This document shows positions 9,421 through 17,670 of a stretch of DNA of 64,000 nucleotides, in pieces. The stretch spans positions 1-64,000 of the forward strand of contig NZ_DALZQO010000004.1 in assembly GCF_032017025.1 (NCBI RefSeq). Direction: 5' to 3'. The position numbers and the translations under genes were made by a program. This stretch comes from Hydrogenoanaerobacterium sp032017025 (GTDB taxonomy: Bacteria; Bacillota; Clostridia; Oscillospirales; Ruminococcaceae). Every line of letters begins with the position of its first letter. Positions within the stretch are counted from its first letter, which is position 1. Under the pieces are notes generated by a model, which was not told where the DNA came from, searched no databases, and worked only from the letters and a program-made list of their open reading frames with translations.

Positions 9421-9458
9421 TGAAACAAGTACTTTGAAGGAAAGGAGAAACATTCACC

Positions 9459-9572
9459 ATGGCGAACATTTTGAACAATGTAAATAAATACTTTTACTTT
9501 ATTAGCCTGGGCTTTTACTTTAGCGCAGGTTACTTTTGCTGTTCAAAAAATGCGTTGCCAAAAATGAGTTGA
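9459..9572 (+). CDS. Phe/Tyr-rich leader peptide of the aromatic amino-acid operon
   Basis: A 37-codon open frame with ATG at 9459 and TGA at 9570-9572, preceded by AAAGGAG at 9441-9447. Residues 11-26 read YFYFISLGFYFSAGYF: nine of these sixteen are aromatic (five Phe, four Tyr), and the peptide has no Trp. A strong terminator lies about 40 bases after the stop and the aroF-pheA operon follows. By analogy with the pheA, trp and his leader peptides of proteobacteria, ribosome stalling at Phe/Tyr codons when charged tRNA is short should prevent termination. The aromatic enrichment, good ribosome site and position are seen directly; the attenuation mechanism is inferred. Confidence 0.85.
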   Translation: MANILNNVNKYFYFISLGFYFSAGYFCCSKNALPKMS

Positions 9573-9603
9573 ATGATTCTTTCCGTAGAATTGTGAATAC
9601 TTG

Positions 9604-9650
9604 CGACTGATAAGTCGGTACTTTTGGTGACAAAGGTACCGACTTTTTTG
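9604..9650 (+). terminator. attenuator with a competing small hairpin, before aroF
   Basis: AAGTCGGTAC (9612-9621) and GTACCGACTT (9636-9645) form a perfect 10-bp stem followed by a T-run (9644-9649), a strong rho-independent terminator about 85 bases before aroF. Its left arm can instead pair with CGACT (9604-9608) just upstream (CGACT-GATA-AGTCG), a candidate antiterminator whose availability would depend on ribosome position after the leader peptide. A third small hairpin, ATTCT/AGAAT, is at 9576-9591. Which pairing dominates was not computed. Confidence 0.85.
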
Positions 9651-9735
9651 TACGCTGCGGGGGATTTACTGCAGACTTCCCCCGCTTTTAGCAAAAGGCT
9701 ACACTTGAAATATGATTTGAAAGGGTTGTTTTGTC

Positions 9736-10746
9736 ATGGTAGTAATTTTAAAGCAAAAAGCAAAAAAAGAAGATATTCTTAGTTTAATACAGTGGATTAA
9801 ATCGCAGGGCGTAGACGTGCATATTGTAGAGGGCGAAAGCACTACCATTCTCGGTCTCATCGGAGATACCTCGGTTATGGATGAAGATGTGATTAAAGCG
9901 AATGATATCGTTGCAAATGTCAGACGTATTTCCGAGCCGTTTAAGGCTGCAAACCGCAAGTTTCATCCTAACGACACCGTTGTTGAGGTATGCGGAAGAA
10001 AAATTGGCGGTGGCAATTTTCAGGTGATTGCAGGGCCTTGCTCGGTAGAGACTAGGGATCAAATCAAAAGTGTTGCAAGTGATGTGCAGGCGTCGGGCGC
10101 AGGGCTGCTTCGCGGCGGCGCATTCAAACCCAGAACCTCCCCTTACGCGTTTCAGGGCTTGCGTGCAGAGGGTATTGAGTTTTTGCTGGATGCAAAAAAA
10201 GAAACCGGTATGCCGATTGTAACCGAGATTATGAGCGCTGCTCACATCGAATTATTCAAGGATGTTGACATTATTCAGGTGGGTGCACGCAACATGCAAA
10301 ACTTCGAGCTGCTTAAAGCGCTTGGCACCCTCAACAAGCCAATTTTGTTAAAGCGAGGCCTTGCCAACACCATTGAAGAATTTCTGATGAGTGCGGAATA
10401 CATTATGGCAGGCGGCAACGAAAATATCATCCTCTGTGAGCGCGGCATTCGAACCTTTGAAACCGCCACCCGCAACACTCTTGATATCTCGGCTATTCCC
10501 TTGCTCAAAGAGCTCTCTCATTTGCCTGTTGTAGTAGACCCAAGTCATGCAGCAGGTATCACCAGCTTGGTGGAGCCGCTTTCAAAAGCAGCCATTGCTG
10601 CCGGTGCAGATGGTCTAATTATTGAAGTGCACAACGACCCCAAGCATGCGTTATCTGACGGTGCACAGTCGCTGACCCCCGCTCAGTTCGATCACGTTAT
10701 GATGTCGATAAAGAGAATGGTAGAATTTGAAGGTAAGACATTCTGA
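9736..10746 (+). CDS. aroF: 3-deoxy-7-phosphoheptulonate (DAHP) synthase, Thermotoga/Bacillus-like type I beta
   Basis: First committed enzyme of the shikimate pathway, condensing phosphoenolpyruvate and erythrose 4-phosphate. The 336-residue protein has an N-terminal ferredoxin-like regulatory domain (about 1-75, starting MVVILKQKA), as in Thermotoga maritima DAHP synthase, where it binds Tyr/Phe for feedback inhibition. The TIM barrel follows, with IAGPCSVE (about 98-105), LRGGAFKPRTSPY (about 124-136), GARNMQN, LLKRG and VVVDPSHAAG (about 267-276, metal-binding His). The ATG at 9736 has only a modest GAAAGGG site. It is the first structural gene behind the Phe/Tyr attenuator, so both transcription and enzyme activity are probably aromatic-sensitive. 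Confidence 0.95.
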   Translation: MVVILKQKAKKEDILSLIQWIKSQGVDVHIVEGESTTILGLIGDTSVMDEDVIKANDIVANVRRISEPFKAANRKFHPNDTVVEVCGRKIGGGNFQVIAGPCSVETRDQIKSVASDVQASGAGLLRGGAFKPRTSPYAFQGLRAEGIEFLLDAKKETGMPIVTEIMSAAHIELFKDVDIIQVGARNMQNFELLKALGTLNKPILLKRGLANTIEEFLMSAEYIMAGGNENIILCERGIRTFETATRNTLDISAIPLLKELSHLPVVVDPSHAAGITSLVEPLSKAAIAAGADGLIIEVHNDPKHALSDGAQSLTPAQFDHVMMSIKRMVEFEGKTF

Positions 10747-10795
10747 GAGGGTTTCAATCGAGAACATAATTCAGTTATATTTAAGGGGTATGATG

Positions 10796-11641
10796 ATGAA
10801 GAACATTGGAGTGGTTGGTTTAGGGCTGATCGGAGGATCGCTGTGCAAAGCCATTAAGGCATACACAGACTACGACGTTTTTGGTTACGATATTGATGAA
10901 GCTGTGGTATATTCTGCAACAGAATATGGTGCCATTGATGCAAAGCTTACGAAGCAAAGCCTCGCAGGGTGTGATCTTGTGATTTCTGCCCTTTACCCTG
11001 CCGCCACAGTGTCTTACGTAAAAGAACATCTCGATGATTTTCGACCCGGCTGTGTGATTCTGGATGTATGCGGAGTAAAAAGTGTGGTTTGCCGCGGCAT
11101 TCGCGAGGTTATTGCAGGGCATGAACTCACCTTTATCGGCGGGCACCCTATGGCCGGGCGTGAATTTAGCGGCTTTGCAGTTTCAGATAAGGACCTGTTC
11201 CGCAATGCAAGCATGATTCTTACCCCGTTTTCTGATACGGATAAAGCTGTTCTAAATACAGTGTCGCAATTTGTTCTTTCACTTGGTTTTGAGCGGGTAA
11301 TTGACACAACCCCCGAGTTCCATGATAAAATGATTGCATATACCTCACAGCTCCCTCATGTCATTGCAAGCTCGTATGTAAAAAGCCCCAACTGTCAATA
11401 TCAGCTTGGGTTTACGGGCGGCAGCTTCGAGGATATGTCGCGTGTGGCAAAGCTTAATGAACAAATGTGGACAGAGCTGTTTTTAGATAACCGTGAAAAT
11501 CTTATTGCTGAGATTACCACAATGACAGAAAATTTGTGTGAGATAAAAGAGGCACTGCGGCAGTCGGATGCCGACAAACTTCGTTCTCTGCTTAAGAAGG
11601 GCAGAATAATTAAGGAAAGCTTAAGTATAAAAGACAGGTGA
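10796..11641 (+). CDS. tyrA: prephenate dehydrogenase
   Basis: NAD(P)-dependent oxidative decarboxylation of prephenate to 4-hydroxyphenylpyruvate on the tyrosine branch. The N-terminal Rossmann motif is GVVGLGLIGGS (about 4-14). The domain then shows DVCGVKS, the substrate-binding GGHPMAGRE with catalytic His (about 121-129) and SQLPHVIASS (about 184-193). No ACT domain follows, so allosteric Tyr control may rest elsewhere. Three in-frame ATGs lie at 10790, 10793 and 10796; AAGGGG at 10783-10788 is correctly spaced only for 10796, giving 281 residues. The frame is open further upstream to a TTG, but that would overlap aroF without a ribosome site. The spacing to aroF is about 50 bp. Confidence 0.93.
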   Translation: MKNIGVVGLGLIGGSLCKAIKAYTDYDVFGYDIDEAVVYSATEYGAIDAKLTKQSLAGCDLVISALYPAATVSYVKEHLDDFRPGCVILDVCGVKSVVCRGIREVIAGHELTFIGGHPMAGREFSGFAVSDKDLFRNASMILTPFSDTDKAVLNTVSQFVLSLGFERVIDTTPEFHDKMIAYTSQLPHVIASSYVKSPNCQYQLGFTGGSFEDMSRVAKLNEQMWTELFLDNRENLIAEITTMTENLCEIKEALRQSDADKLRSLLKKGRIIKESLSIKDR

Positions 11642-11646
11642 TAACG

Positions 11647-12705
11647 ATGAATCAAGTAAAAGTACAGCTAAAAGAAAGTTATACTATTTTAATTGGTGAT
11701 GACCTTTTGGACCATGCCGGTGAGCATATTCGCGGGCTCACCTCGTCGCCGCGTATTGCGATTGTAACAGACGATATTGTTGCGGAGCTCTACTTACAGC
11801 GTCTGGAAAACTCTCTGCGAAAAAACGGATTTGATTCTATTTGCTCGTATGTCTTTGAAAATGGGGAGCATTCAAAAACATTAGAAACTGCCGGAAAAAT
11901 CTATGACTTTTTGGCAAAGCATAACATTACCCGCAGCGACCTTGTAATTGCATTGGGCGGCGGGGTTGTAGGCGACGTAACTGGATTTGCGGCATCTACT
12001 TTTTTACGCGGGCTTCGTTATGTGCAAATTCCCACAACGCTGCTGGCACAGGTAGATTCTTCTGTAGGCGGAAAAACCGCGGTAGATTTAAGCAGCGGCA
12101 AGAACCTTGTCGGTACCTTTTGGCAGCCCAGCCTTGTATTGTGTGACATTTCTTTGTTATCAACCCTGGGCAGCGATATTTTCGCTGACGGCGCCGCCGA
12201 GGTAATCAAATACGGTGCAATTCGTGACAAAGAGCTGTTCGAGATGATTGCATCTTCCGACTATGCAGAACATCTTGAAGAAATCATCCACCGCTGTATC
12301 TGCATCAAACGCGATATTGTACAAATGGATGAATTCGATACCGGAGAGCGCATGTTGCTAAATTTTGGCCATACGCTGGCACACGCAATTGAAAACCACA
12401 GCAATTACAGCATACCGCACGGCAAGGCGGTGGCCGTGGGCATGGTGATGATTACAAAGGCCTCCACAAAAGCAGGGATTACACCTGTGGGAGCAACCGA
12501 AGCCCTTGAGCGGGCCTGTAACCGATTTGGACTGCCAACCACGGTGGACTTTGACCTAAACCAACTGGTTGAAATCTGCTTGAACGATAAAAAACGTGAT
12601 AATATGCATATCAATGTTATTTTGCTAAACCAAATCGGTGATGCGCATATTTGCAAAATGCAGATTGACGATTTTAGAAATTTTATTTGTGAGGGATGCA
12701 AATGA
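11647..12705 (+). CDS. aroB: 3-dehydroquinate synthase
   Basis: Converts DAHP to 3-dehydroquinate, the second shikimate step, with NAD and a divalent metal. The 352-residue protein shows the family's LGGGVVGDVTGFAAST (NAD-binding, about 100-115), PTTLLAQVDSSVGGKTAVD (about 127-145), the metal-binding Glu in AAEVIKYG and the metal-binding His in NFGHTLAHAIE and HGKAVAVGM. The ATG at 11647 has AGGTG 6 bases upstream and follows the tyrA stop by 5 bases; a GTG at 11638 overlapping tyrA is also in frame but poorly placed. The gene overlaps aroA by 4 bases (ATGA), indicating translational coupling. Confidence 0.95.
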   Translation: MNQVKVQLKESYTILIGDDLLDHAGEHIRGLTSSPRIAIVTDDIVAELYLQRLENSLRKNGFDSICSYVFENGEHSKTLETAGKIYDFLAKHNITRSDLVIALGGGVVGDVTGFAASTFLRGLRYVQIPTTLLAQVDSSVGGKTAVDLSSGKNLVGTFWQPSLVLCDISLLSTLGSDIFADGAAEVIKYGAIRDKELFEMIASSDYAEHLEEIIHRCICIKRDIVQMDEFDTGERMLLNFGHTLAHAIENHSNYSIPHGKAVAVGMVMITKASTKAGITPVGATEALERACNRFGLPTTVDFDLNQLVEICLNDKKRDNMHINVILLNQIGDAHICKMQIDDFRNFICEGCK

Positions 12706-13979
12706 TAGCAACAGTAAAATCATCTATACTGAGTGGGGATTATTTCGCCCCTCCTTCTAAGAGTGATTCTCATCGTGCATTGATTTGCGCCGCGCTTGCA
12801 AATGGATTTAGTTTTGTCTCACCGCTTGCACCGTCGGAGGACATCAGGGCGACAATTTCTGCACTGAGGGCGCTGGATGCCGATATACAGTTACAAGAGG
12901 AAAATGCCGTTGTATCTGGAATTTTGGATAAGCCGATGGATCATATTCGCATATTCTGCAATGAATCGGGTTCTACACTACGTTTTTTGATTCCAATTGT
13001 CGCCGCCTACGGCATTGAGGCTATTTTTACCGGCGCAGGCAAACTTCCGCAGCGTCCGCTCAGCCTATACCATGAACAGTTATCCTGTAAAGGAGTTGTA
13101 CTTGACAAGTTGGAATCTGACGAGCTGCCGCTCAAAATTACCGGAAAGCTTAAGCCCGGCAGATTTGAGCTTGCCGGAAATATCAGCTCGCAGTTTTTAA
13201 CAGGGCTACTGTTTGCCCTCCCACTGCTGCAGGGGGACAGCGAACTAATATTAACTTCTCCCCTGGAATCGAAGCCCTATGTAGATATGACAATTGCAAC
13301 GTTGGCTTGCTTTGGCATTGAGATAGCTGAAACAGAATTAGGCTACCGAGTTAAGGGAAACCAAAGCTATATCCCCTGCAGCTATAAGGTTGAGGGCGAT
13401 TACTCCAACGCGGCATTTTTTGCGGCAGCCGGGTTATTGAGCGAACAGGGTGTTGTTTTAAACGGGTTGTGCAAAAATTCCAAGCAGGGTGACCGTGAAA
13501 TTATAAAGTTAATTGCTCAGTTTGGCGGAAATGTAACACATATGGCAGATGATTCGATTCGAATTGCACGTAGTACATTGCATGGTATTGAGATTGACGC
13601 GGCACAGATTCCTGATTTGGTGCCGATTTTGGCAGTGATTGGCACTTTTGCCCAAGGGAGAACACATATCTATCATGCCCACCGTCTCAAAATAAAAGAG
13701 AGCGACCGCCTTACCGCAATGACGCAGAATTTACAAGCTTTAGGCGCAGATATTTGCTGTGATGATGACAGCATTACCGTAAACGGCGGAAAGCGCTTGC
13801 ACGGCGGCGTGGTATCTGCCTACAACGACCATCGCATTGCCATGAGCATGGCAGTAGCAGCTCTGTTTTGTGACGGAGAAGTACTGATTGATGGCGCTGA
13901 AGCTGTAAATAAGTCTTACCCTCAATTTTTTGAAGATTACAATCGTTTGGGAGGCTGTGCCGATGTCCGTATGGGGTAG
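12702..13979 (+). CDS. aroA: 3-phosphoshikimate 1-carboxyvinyltransferase (EPSP synthase)
   Basis: Transfers enolpyruvyl from PEP to shikimate 3-phosphate, sixth step of the pathway; 425 residues. Visible motifs are PPSKSDSHRAL (about 17-27, S3P binding), NESGSTLRFL (about 86-95), the KLPQRPLSLY loop, GDYSNAAFF, NSKQGDRE, RLKIKESDRL (about 328-337) and YNDHRIAMS (about 372-380). Two in-frame ATGs exist at 12696 and 12702. GAGGG at 12691-12695 fits 12702, which overlaps the aroB stop as ATGA. The 3' end overlaps aroC by 17 bases. The NESGSTLRFL phrase is typical of Firmicutes enzymes and differs from the enterobacterial NAGTAMRPL sequence. Confidence 0.95.
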   Translation: MIATVKSSILSGDYFAPPSKSDSHRALICAALANGFSFVSPLAPSEDIRATISALRALDADIQLQEENAVVSGILDKPMDHIRIFCNESGSTLRFLIPIVAAYGIEAIFTGAGKLPQRPLSLYHEQLSCKGVVLDKLESDELPLKITGKLKPGRFELAGNISSQFLTGLLFALPLLQGDSELILTSPLESKPYVDMTIATLACFGIEIAETELGYRVKGNQSYIPCSYKVEGDYSNAAFFAAAGLLSEQGVVLNGLCKNSKQGDREIIKLIAQFGGNVTHMADDSIRIARSTLHGIEIDAAQIPDLVPILAVIGTFAQGRTHIYHAHRLKIKESDRLTAMTQNLQALGADICCDDDSITVNGGKRLHGGVVSAYNDHRIAMSMAVAALFCDGEVLIDGAEAVNKSYPQFFEDYNRLGGCADVRMG

Positions 13980-15036
13980 AAATAATTTAAAACTGAGCAT
14001 TTTTGGGGAATCCCATGGGGCGGCGATCGGTGTTGTGATTGATGGTCTATCAGCGGGCGAGCCCATTGATATGGAAGAGCTGAAAGCATTTTGCGCGCGC
14101 CGTGCACCGGGTAAATCCTCAACCTCCACCAAACGGAAAGAAGCCGACATCCCGCAAATTCTTTCGGGCATGCTGAACGGAAAAACGACCGGTGCCCCCC
14201 TTTGCGCCGTAATTCAAAACAGCGACACCCACTCGCAGGATTACGACAACCTCAAAACAACGGCACGTCCCGGGCATGCTGATTACACGGCGTTTCTACG
14301 CTACAGCGGTGCTAACGATGTGCGCGGCAGCGGGCATTTTTCAGGCAGGCTTACTGCGCCGCTTGTAATTGCGGGTGGCATTGCAAAACAATTGCTGCGG
14401 CACCGTGGCATTGAGGTGGGTGCACACATTTTGTCGGTGCAGAACGTGAAGGATCGGGCTTTTGATGCAGCAACGGTTACAGCGCAAGAACTGCTGAAGA
14501 TTCAGGGGAAGGAATTTCCCGTCATCGATGACCAGTCGGGTGAAATGATGATCCAACAGATTGAGATGGCAGCGAAGCATCTGAATTCACTTGGCGGTGT
14601 AGTAGAATGCTGCGCGGTTGGCTTCCCTGCCGGTGTTGGTTCACCGATGTTCGATGGTATCGAAAATATACTCAGCTCAATTCTATTTGGTATTCCCGCA
14701 GTAAAAGGTGTAGAATTTGGTGCCGGCTTTGATGCCACGCGGATGACCGGTGCGGAGAACAACGACTACTACTGTATCAGAGATGGTGAAATTTGTACCG
14801 AGACAAACAACCACGGCGGCATTTTGGGCGGTATTTCCTCGGGAATGCCAATTACAATGCGTGTTGCTTTTAAACCTACCCCTTCTATTTCTCGAACACA
14901 AAGAACGGTAAACTTTGTTACGAAAGAAGAATGTGAGCTTGTTGTGAAAGGGCGGCACGACCCCTGCGTAGTACCGCGTGCGGTGCCATGCGTTGAGGCC
15001 GCAGCCGCATTTGCATTGCTTTCGCTATTGGTGTAA
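13963..15036 (+). CDS. aroC: chorismate synthase
   Basis: Last common step, the FMN-dependent anti-elimination of phosphate from EPSP to give chorismate; 357 residues. Signatures seen are IFGESHGAAIGVVIDG (about 11-26, catalytic His), RRAPGKSSTSTKRKE (about 47-61), RPGHADYTAF, SGRLTAPLVIAGG, ETNNHGGILGGISSG (about 282-296) and RHDPCVVPRAVPCVEA near the C terminus. The start chosen is the ATG at 13963 with GGGAGG 8 bases upstream; the in-frame TTG at 13930 lies inside aroA without a site. The 17-base overlap with aroA supports translational coupling. A flavin reductase must come from elsewhere, as none is in the operon. Confidence 0.95.
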   Translation: MSVWGRNNLKLSIFGESHGAAIGVVIDGLSAGEPIDMEELKAFCARRAPGKSSTSTKRKEADIPQILSGMLNGKTTGAPLCAVIQNSDTHSQDYDNLKTTARPGHADYTAFLRYSGANDVRGSGHFSGRLTAPLVIAGGIAKQLLRHRGIEVGAHILSVQNVKDRAFDAATVTAQELLKIQGKEFPVIDDQSGEMMIQQIEMAAKHLNSLGGVVECCAVGFPAGVGSPMFDGIENILSSILFGIPAVKGVEFGAGFDATRMTGAENNDYYCIRDGEICTETNNHGGILGGISSGMPITMRVAFKPTPSISRTQRTVNFVTKEECELVVKGRHDPCVVPRAVPCVEAAAAFALLSLLV

Positions 15037-15073
15037 CGTTATTTTACTTTACAGATAAACCGGAGGGATTCCA

Positions 15074-16210
15074 ATGGATTTACAGGAAATGCGCTTGAAA
15101 ATTGATGAAATTGATGAACAAATCGTGTCACTTTTCAAAGCGCGAATGAATATAGTGCATGGTGTAGCCGAGTATAAAAGGCAGAATAATCTTTCGGTGC
15201 TCCATACCGGGCGTGAAAAGCAGGTGCTCGACCGTGTGGCTGCTCTTGCCGGAGCTGAACTTGCAGACAGCACGCGCTTCCTCTTTACTACAATCATGGA
15301 TTTGAGTAAAGCTCAGCAAAACAATCAACTTACGGGTACTTCACCCCTCAGCGAAAAAATCAGTCATGCGTTGCAGGTAAATAAAGAGCTGCCCAAAACC
15401 CCGGTAATTGCCTGCCAAGGGGTAGACGGTGCCTATTCGAGCATTGCCGCACGAAAAATGTTTTCAGAAGGAAAGCTGCATTTTCACCAAAACTTCGCCG
15501 ACATCTTCCGCTGCGTAAAAAATGGTGAATGTGAAATTGGCATACTGCCCATTGAGAACTCCACCGCTGGCTCGGTAAATAATGTATACGATCTAATGAA
15601 GCAGTACCGCTTTCACATTGTTCGTGGGCTAAAGCTGGAGGTATCACATTGCTTGCTTGCAAAGCGCGGCGTATCGCTGGATGAAATCACGGATATTTAT
15701 TCGCATGAGCAGGCAATCAGCCAATGCGAGAACTTTTTGCAGGCACATCCAAACATTCGGGTACATTTGTACTCTAACACAGCCGCCGCCGCCCGCTTTG
15801 TGTCAGAATGCGGTGACCGCGGTGTGGCGGCAATTGCATCGCGAGAATGTGCTGCTATCTATCATCTGGATGTGGTTTTGGATGAAATCAAGAGTGCAGA
15901 ACGTAACTATACACGTTTTATCGCAATCAGCAACGATATGATTCTAACTGACGATGCGGATAAAATGAGTATTGCACTGACTTTACCGCATGAGGCAGGT
16001 TCGCTTTATAAGCTGATCACGCAGTTTTCAATGCTGGAGCTGAATCTCACAAAACTAGAGTCGCGCCCCCTGCCGGATACCGATTTTGAGTTTTTATTCT
16101 ACTTTGATTTCAGCGGAAATCTGGCAAACGAGCAAATTATAAAGTTGTTAACGCGCTTAGAACAGCAATGCGAATATTTTGAGTTTTTAGGCAACTACCA
16201 TGAGTTGTAA
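15074..16210 (+). CDS. pheA: bifunctional chorismate mutase / prephenate dehydratase (P-protein)
   Basis: Takes chorismate to prephenate and then phenylpyruvate. The chorismate mutase domain (about 1-90) shows the AroQ start MRLKIDEIDEQIVSLFKAR. The prephenate dehydratase domain (about 108-285) has GVDGAYSS, GILPIENSTAG, SHEQAISQC, ASRECAAIY and the catalytic NYTRF (about 276-280). An ACT regulatory domain (about 295-378) carries LTKLESRP, where ESRP binds Phe in characterised enzymes. Length 378 and domain order are those of a complete P-protein. The ATG follows GGAGGG. It is the last gene of the operon; the Trp T-box promoter begins only 9 bases after its stop, and no separate terminator is visible between them. 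Confidence 0.95.
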   Translation: MDLQEMRLKIDEIDEQIVSLFKARMNIVHGVAEYKRQNNLSVLHTGREKQVLDRVAALAGAELADSTRFLFTTIMDLSKAQQNNQLTGTSPLSEKISHALQVNKELPKTPVIACQGVDGAYSSIAARKMFSEGKLHFHQNFADIFRCVKNGECEIGILPIENSTAGSVNNVYDLMKQYRFHIVRGLKLEVSHCLLAKRGVSLDEITDIYSHEQAISQCENFLQAHPNIRVHLYSNTAAAARFVSECGDRGVAAIASRECAAIYHLDVVLDEIKSAERNYTRFIAISNDMILTDDADKMSIALTLPHEAGSLYKLITQFSMLELNLTKLESRPLPDTDFEFLFYFDFSGNLANEQIIKLLTRLEQQCEYFEFLGNYHEL

Positions 16211-16218
16211 AAAAGTGG

Positions 16219-16247
16219 TTGACAAAGTTTAAAAGATGTGCTTTAAT
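16219..16247 (+). promoter_or_regulatory. sigma-A promoter of the Trp T-box and trpXYZ
   Basis: TTGACA (16219-16224), a 17-base spacer and TTTAAT (16242-16247), directly after the pheA stop. Transcription would start near 16254, just before T-box stem I. Confidence 0.8.
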
Positions 16248-16255
16248 AAATTAAA

Positions 16256-16512
16256 CCGATGAGGTGGAGATAAAACCAAAGGCGCACTTACAGAGAGTCG
16301 GGGCAGCTGAAAGCCCGATAGAAAGCGGATTGGACAAATGGACCACTGAGGGCGTAATGAAAAGCGATTGCTTAGTATTTTACGACGTCAAGCTTACGTT
16401 ACAGAGTGAGGAATGTGTTGGCATTCCGTAAAAGGTGGATACATAGTAATGTATCAATCAAGGTGGTACCGCAGGTTTGCACCTGTCCTTGTAAGAGGAC
16501 AGGTGCTTTTTG
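16256..16512 (+). promoter_or_regulatory. T-box riboswitch, tryptophan specifier UGG
   Basis: A complete T-box leader. The stem I base pairs GUGG (near 16264-16267) with CCAC (16343-16346), enclosing AGAUAA on the 5' side and the specifier UGG at 16339-16341 on the 3' side. The distal part carries the conserved CAGAGAGUCGGGGCAGCUG region (from 16291). The T-box sequence AAGGUGGUACCGC is at 16460-16472. AAGG...CCUU and CAGGU...ACCUG can form the antiterminator; the competing terminator stem GCACCUGUCC/GGACAGGUGC is at 16479-16506 with a U-run. Uncharged tRNA-Trp should switch transporter expression on. UGG was assigned from the loop position and is supported by the downstream trpXYZ-like genes. 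Confidence 0.93.
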
Positions 16513-16610
16513 TTGTTTTTTTGCAGCCGGCGCAAAAAACACATATCTACTCTTTCACCTAACCTTTTAAACAAACCAACAAAATCAATATTTTGAAGGA
16601 GAAATTTGTT

Positions 16611-17642
16611 ATGAAAAAGGTATTATCGGTTATTTTGGCAGTTATAATGGCATCCATGGTGTTTTCGGGCTGCGGCGCGGCACCATCAACCAGCATTTCG
16701 CCCGAGGCAAACACCGGCAGCGCACCTATTGAGGCAGGCAAAAAACTTAAAATTGGTATAGTACAAATTGTAGAGCACCCTTCGCTAAACACCATTCGTG
16801 AGTCATTTTTAGAAGAACTTAAAGCACTTGGCTATGGTGAAGACAAAGTGGAGATCGATTACCAAAATGCACAGGGAGACCAATCCACACTCAACTCTAT
16901 TACACAAAAGTTTGTTACCGATAAATCAGATTTAATTGTTGCAATCGCCACCCCTTCCGCACAGTCTGCTGCGGCCGCAACCAAAGATATTCCGGTGCTG
17001 TTTTCTGCAGTGACCGACCCTTTGGCGGCAAACTTGATGACCGACCTGAGTAAACCAAACGGCAACGCAACCGGCACCTCCGATGCTATCCCTGTTGATC
17101 AAATTTTTGAGCTTTCCAAAAAGCTGACACCAAATGTAAAAAAATACGGCTTCTTATATTGCACCAGCGAAGTTAGCGCAATTTCAGTGATCAACGAAGC
17201 GAAAAAGTACTGTGACGAAAACGGTATTGCATACACCGAAGCATCCATTACCAATACTTCTGAGCTGCAGCAGGCGGCACAAAGCCTTGTTGGGCAGTGT
17301 GACGCATTCTACACCACTATTGATAACGTTGTTGCCTCTGCAATGCCGGTTTTGGCCGATGTTGCGCTTCAGGCAAAAATGCCTGTTTATGTTGGCGCTG
17401 ATTCCATGGTAATGGACGGCGGGTTTGCAACCGTTGGCATTGAATATACCAATTTAGGCAAGCAAACTGCAGCAATGGCAGATAAAATCCTCAGCGGTAC
17501 CCCAATTTCTGAAATCCCCGTTGAAACTCTCAATAATTTTGGTACGATTATCAATGAAGACACCGCCGCGGAATTGGGCATCACCATCCCTGAAGATATA
17601 AAAGCCACTGCACAAATTGTAAAAACAAGCACCGCAAAATAA
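16611..17642 (+). CDS. trpX: tryptophan ABC transporter substrate-binding lipoprotein
   Basis: A 343-residue binding protein of the ABC_sub_bind/TrpX family. The signal peptide ends in lipobox FSGC (Cys21). The first lobe starts KLKIGIVQIVEHPSLN and includes PSAQSAAAATKDIPVLFSAVTDP; the second has YKVGYLY-like KKYGFLYCTSE, TTIDNVV and VGADSMVMDGG. This family is the one found with trpY-trpZ in Firmicutes and repeatedly placed behind Trp T-boxes. The substrate call here comes from the UGG specifier. The ATG at 16611 has AAGGAG 8 bases upstream; the frame is open to a TTG at 16593 that would spoil the signal peptide. It is first in trpXYZ. Confidence 0.88.
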   Translation: MKKVLSVILAVIMASMVFSGCGAAPSTSISPEANTGSAPIEAGKKLKIGIVQIVEHPSLNTIRESFLEELKALGYGEDKVEIDYQNAQGDQSTLNSITQKFVTDKSDLIVAIATPSAQSAAAATKDIPVLFSAVTDPLAANLMTDLSKPNGNATGTSDAIPVDQIFELSKKLTPNVKKYGFLYCTSEVSAISVINEAKKYCDENGIAYTEASITNTSELQQAAQSLVGQCDAFYTTIDNVVASAMPVLADVALQAKMPVYVGADSMVMDGGFATVGIEYTNLGKQTAAMADKILSGTPISEIPVETLNNFGTIINEDTAAELGITIPEDIKATAQIVKTSTAK

Positions 17643-17670
17643 GGCGACTATACTTTAGGAGGTTTACGCA

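Noticed and set aside
10727..10795. Longer tyrA start inside aroF
   Set aside because: No ribosome site at the TTG; AAGGGG is spaced for the ATG at 10796, and the Rossmann motif starts right after it.
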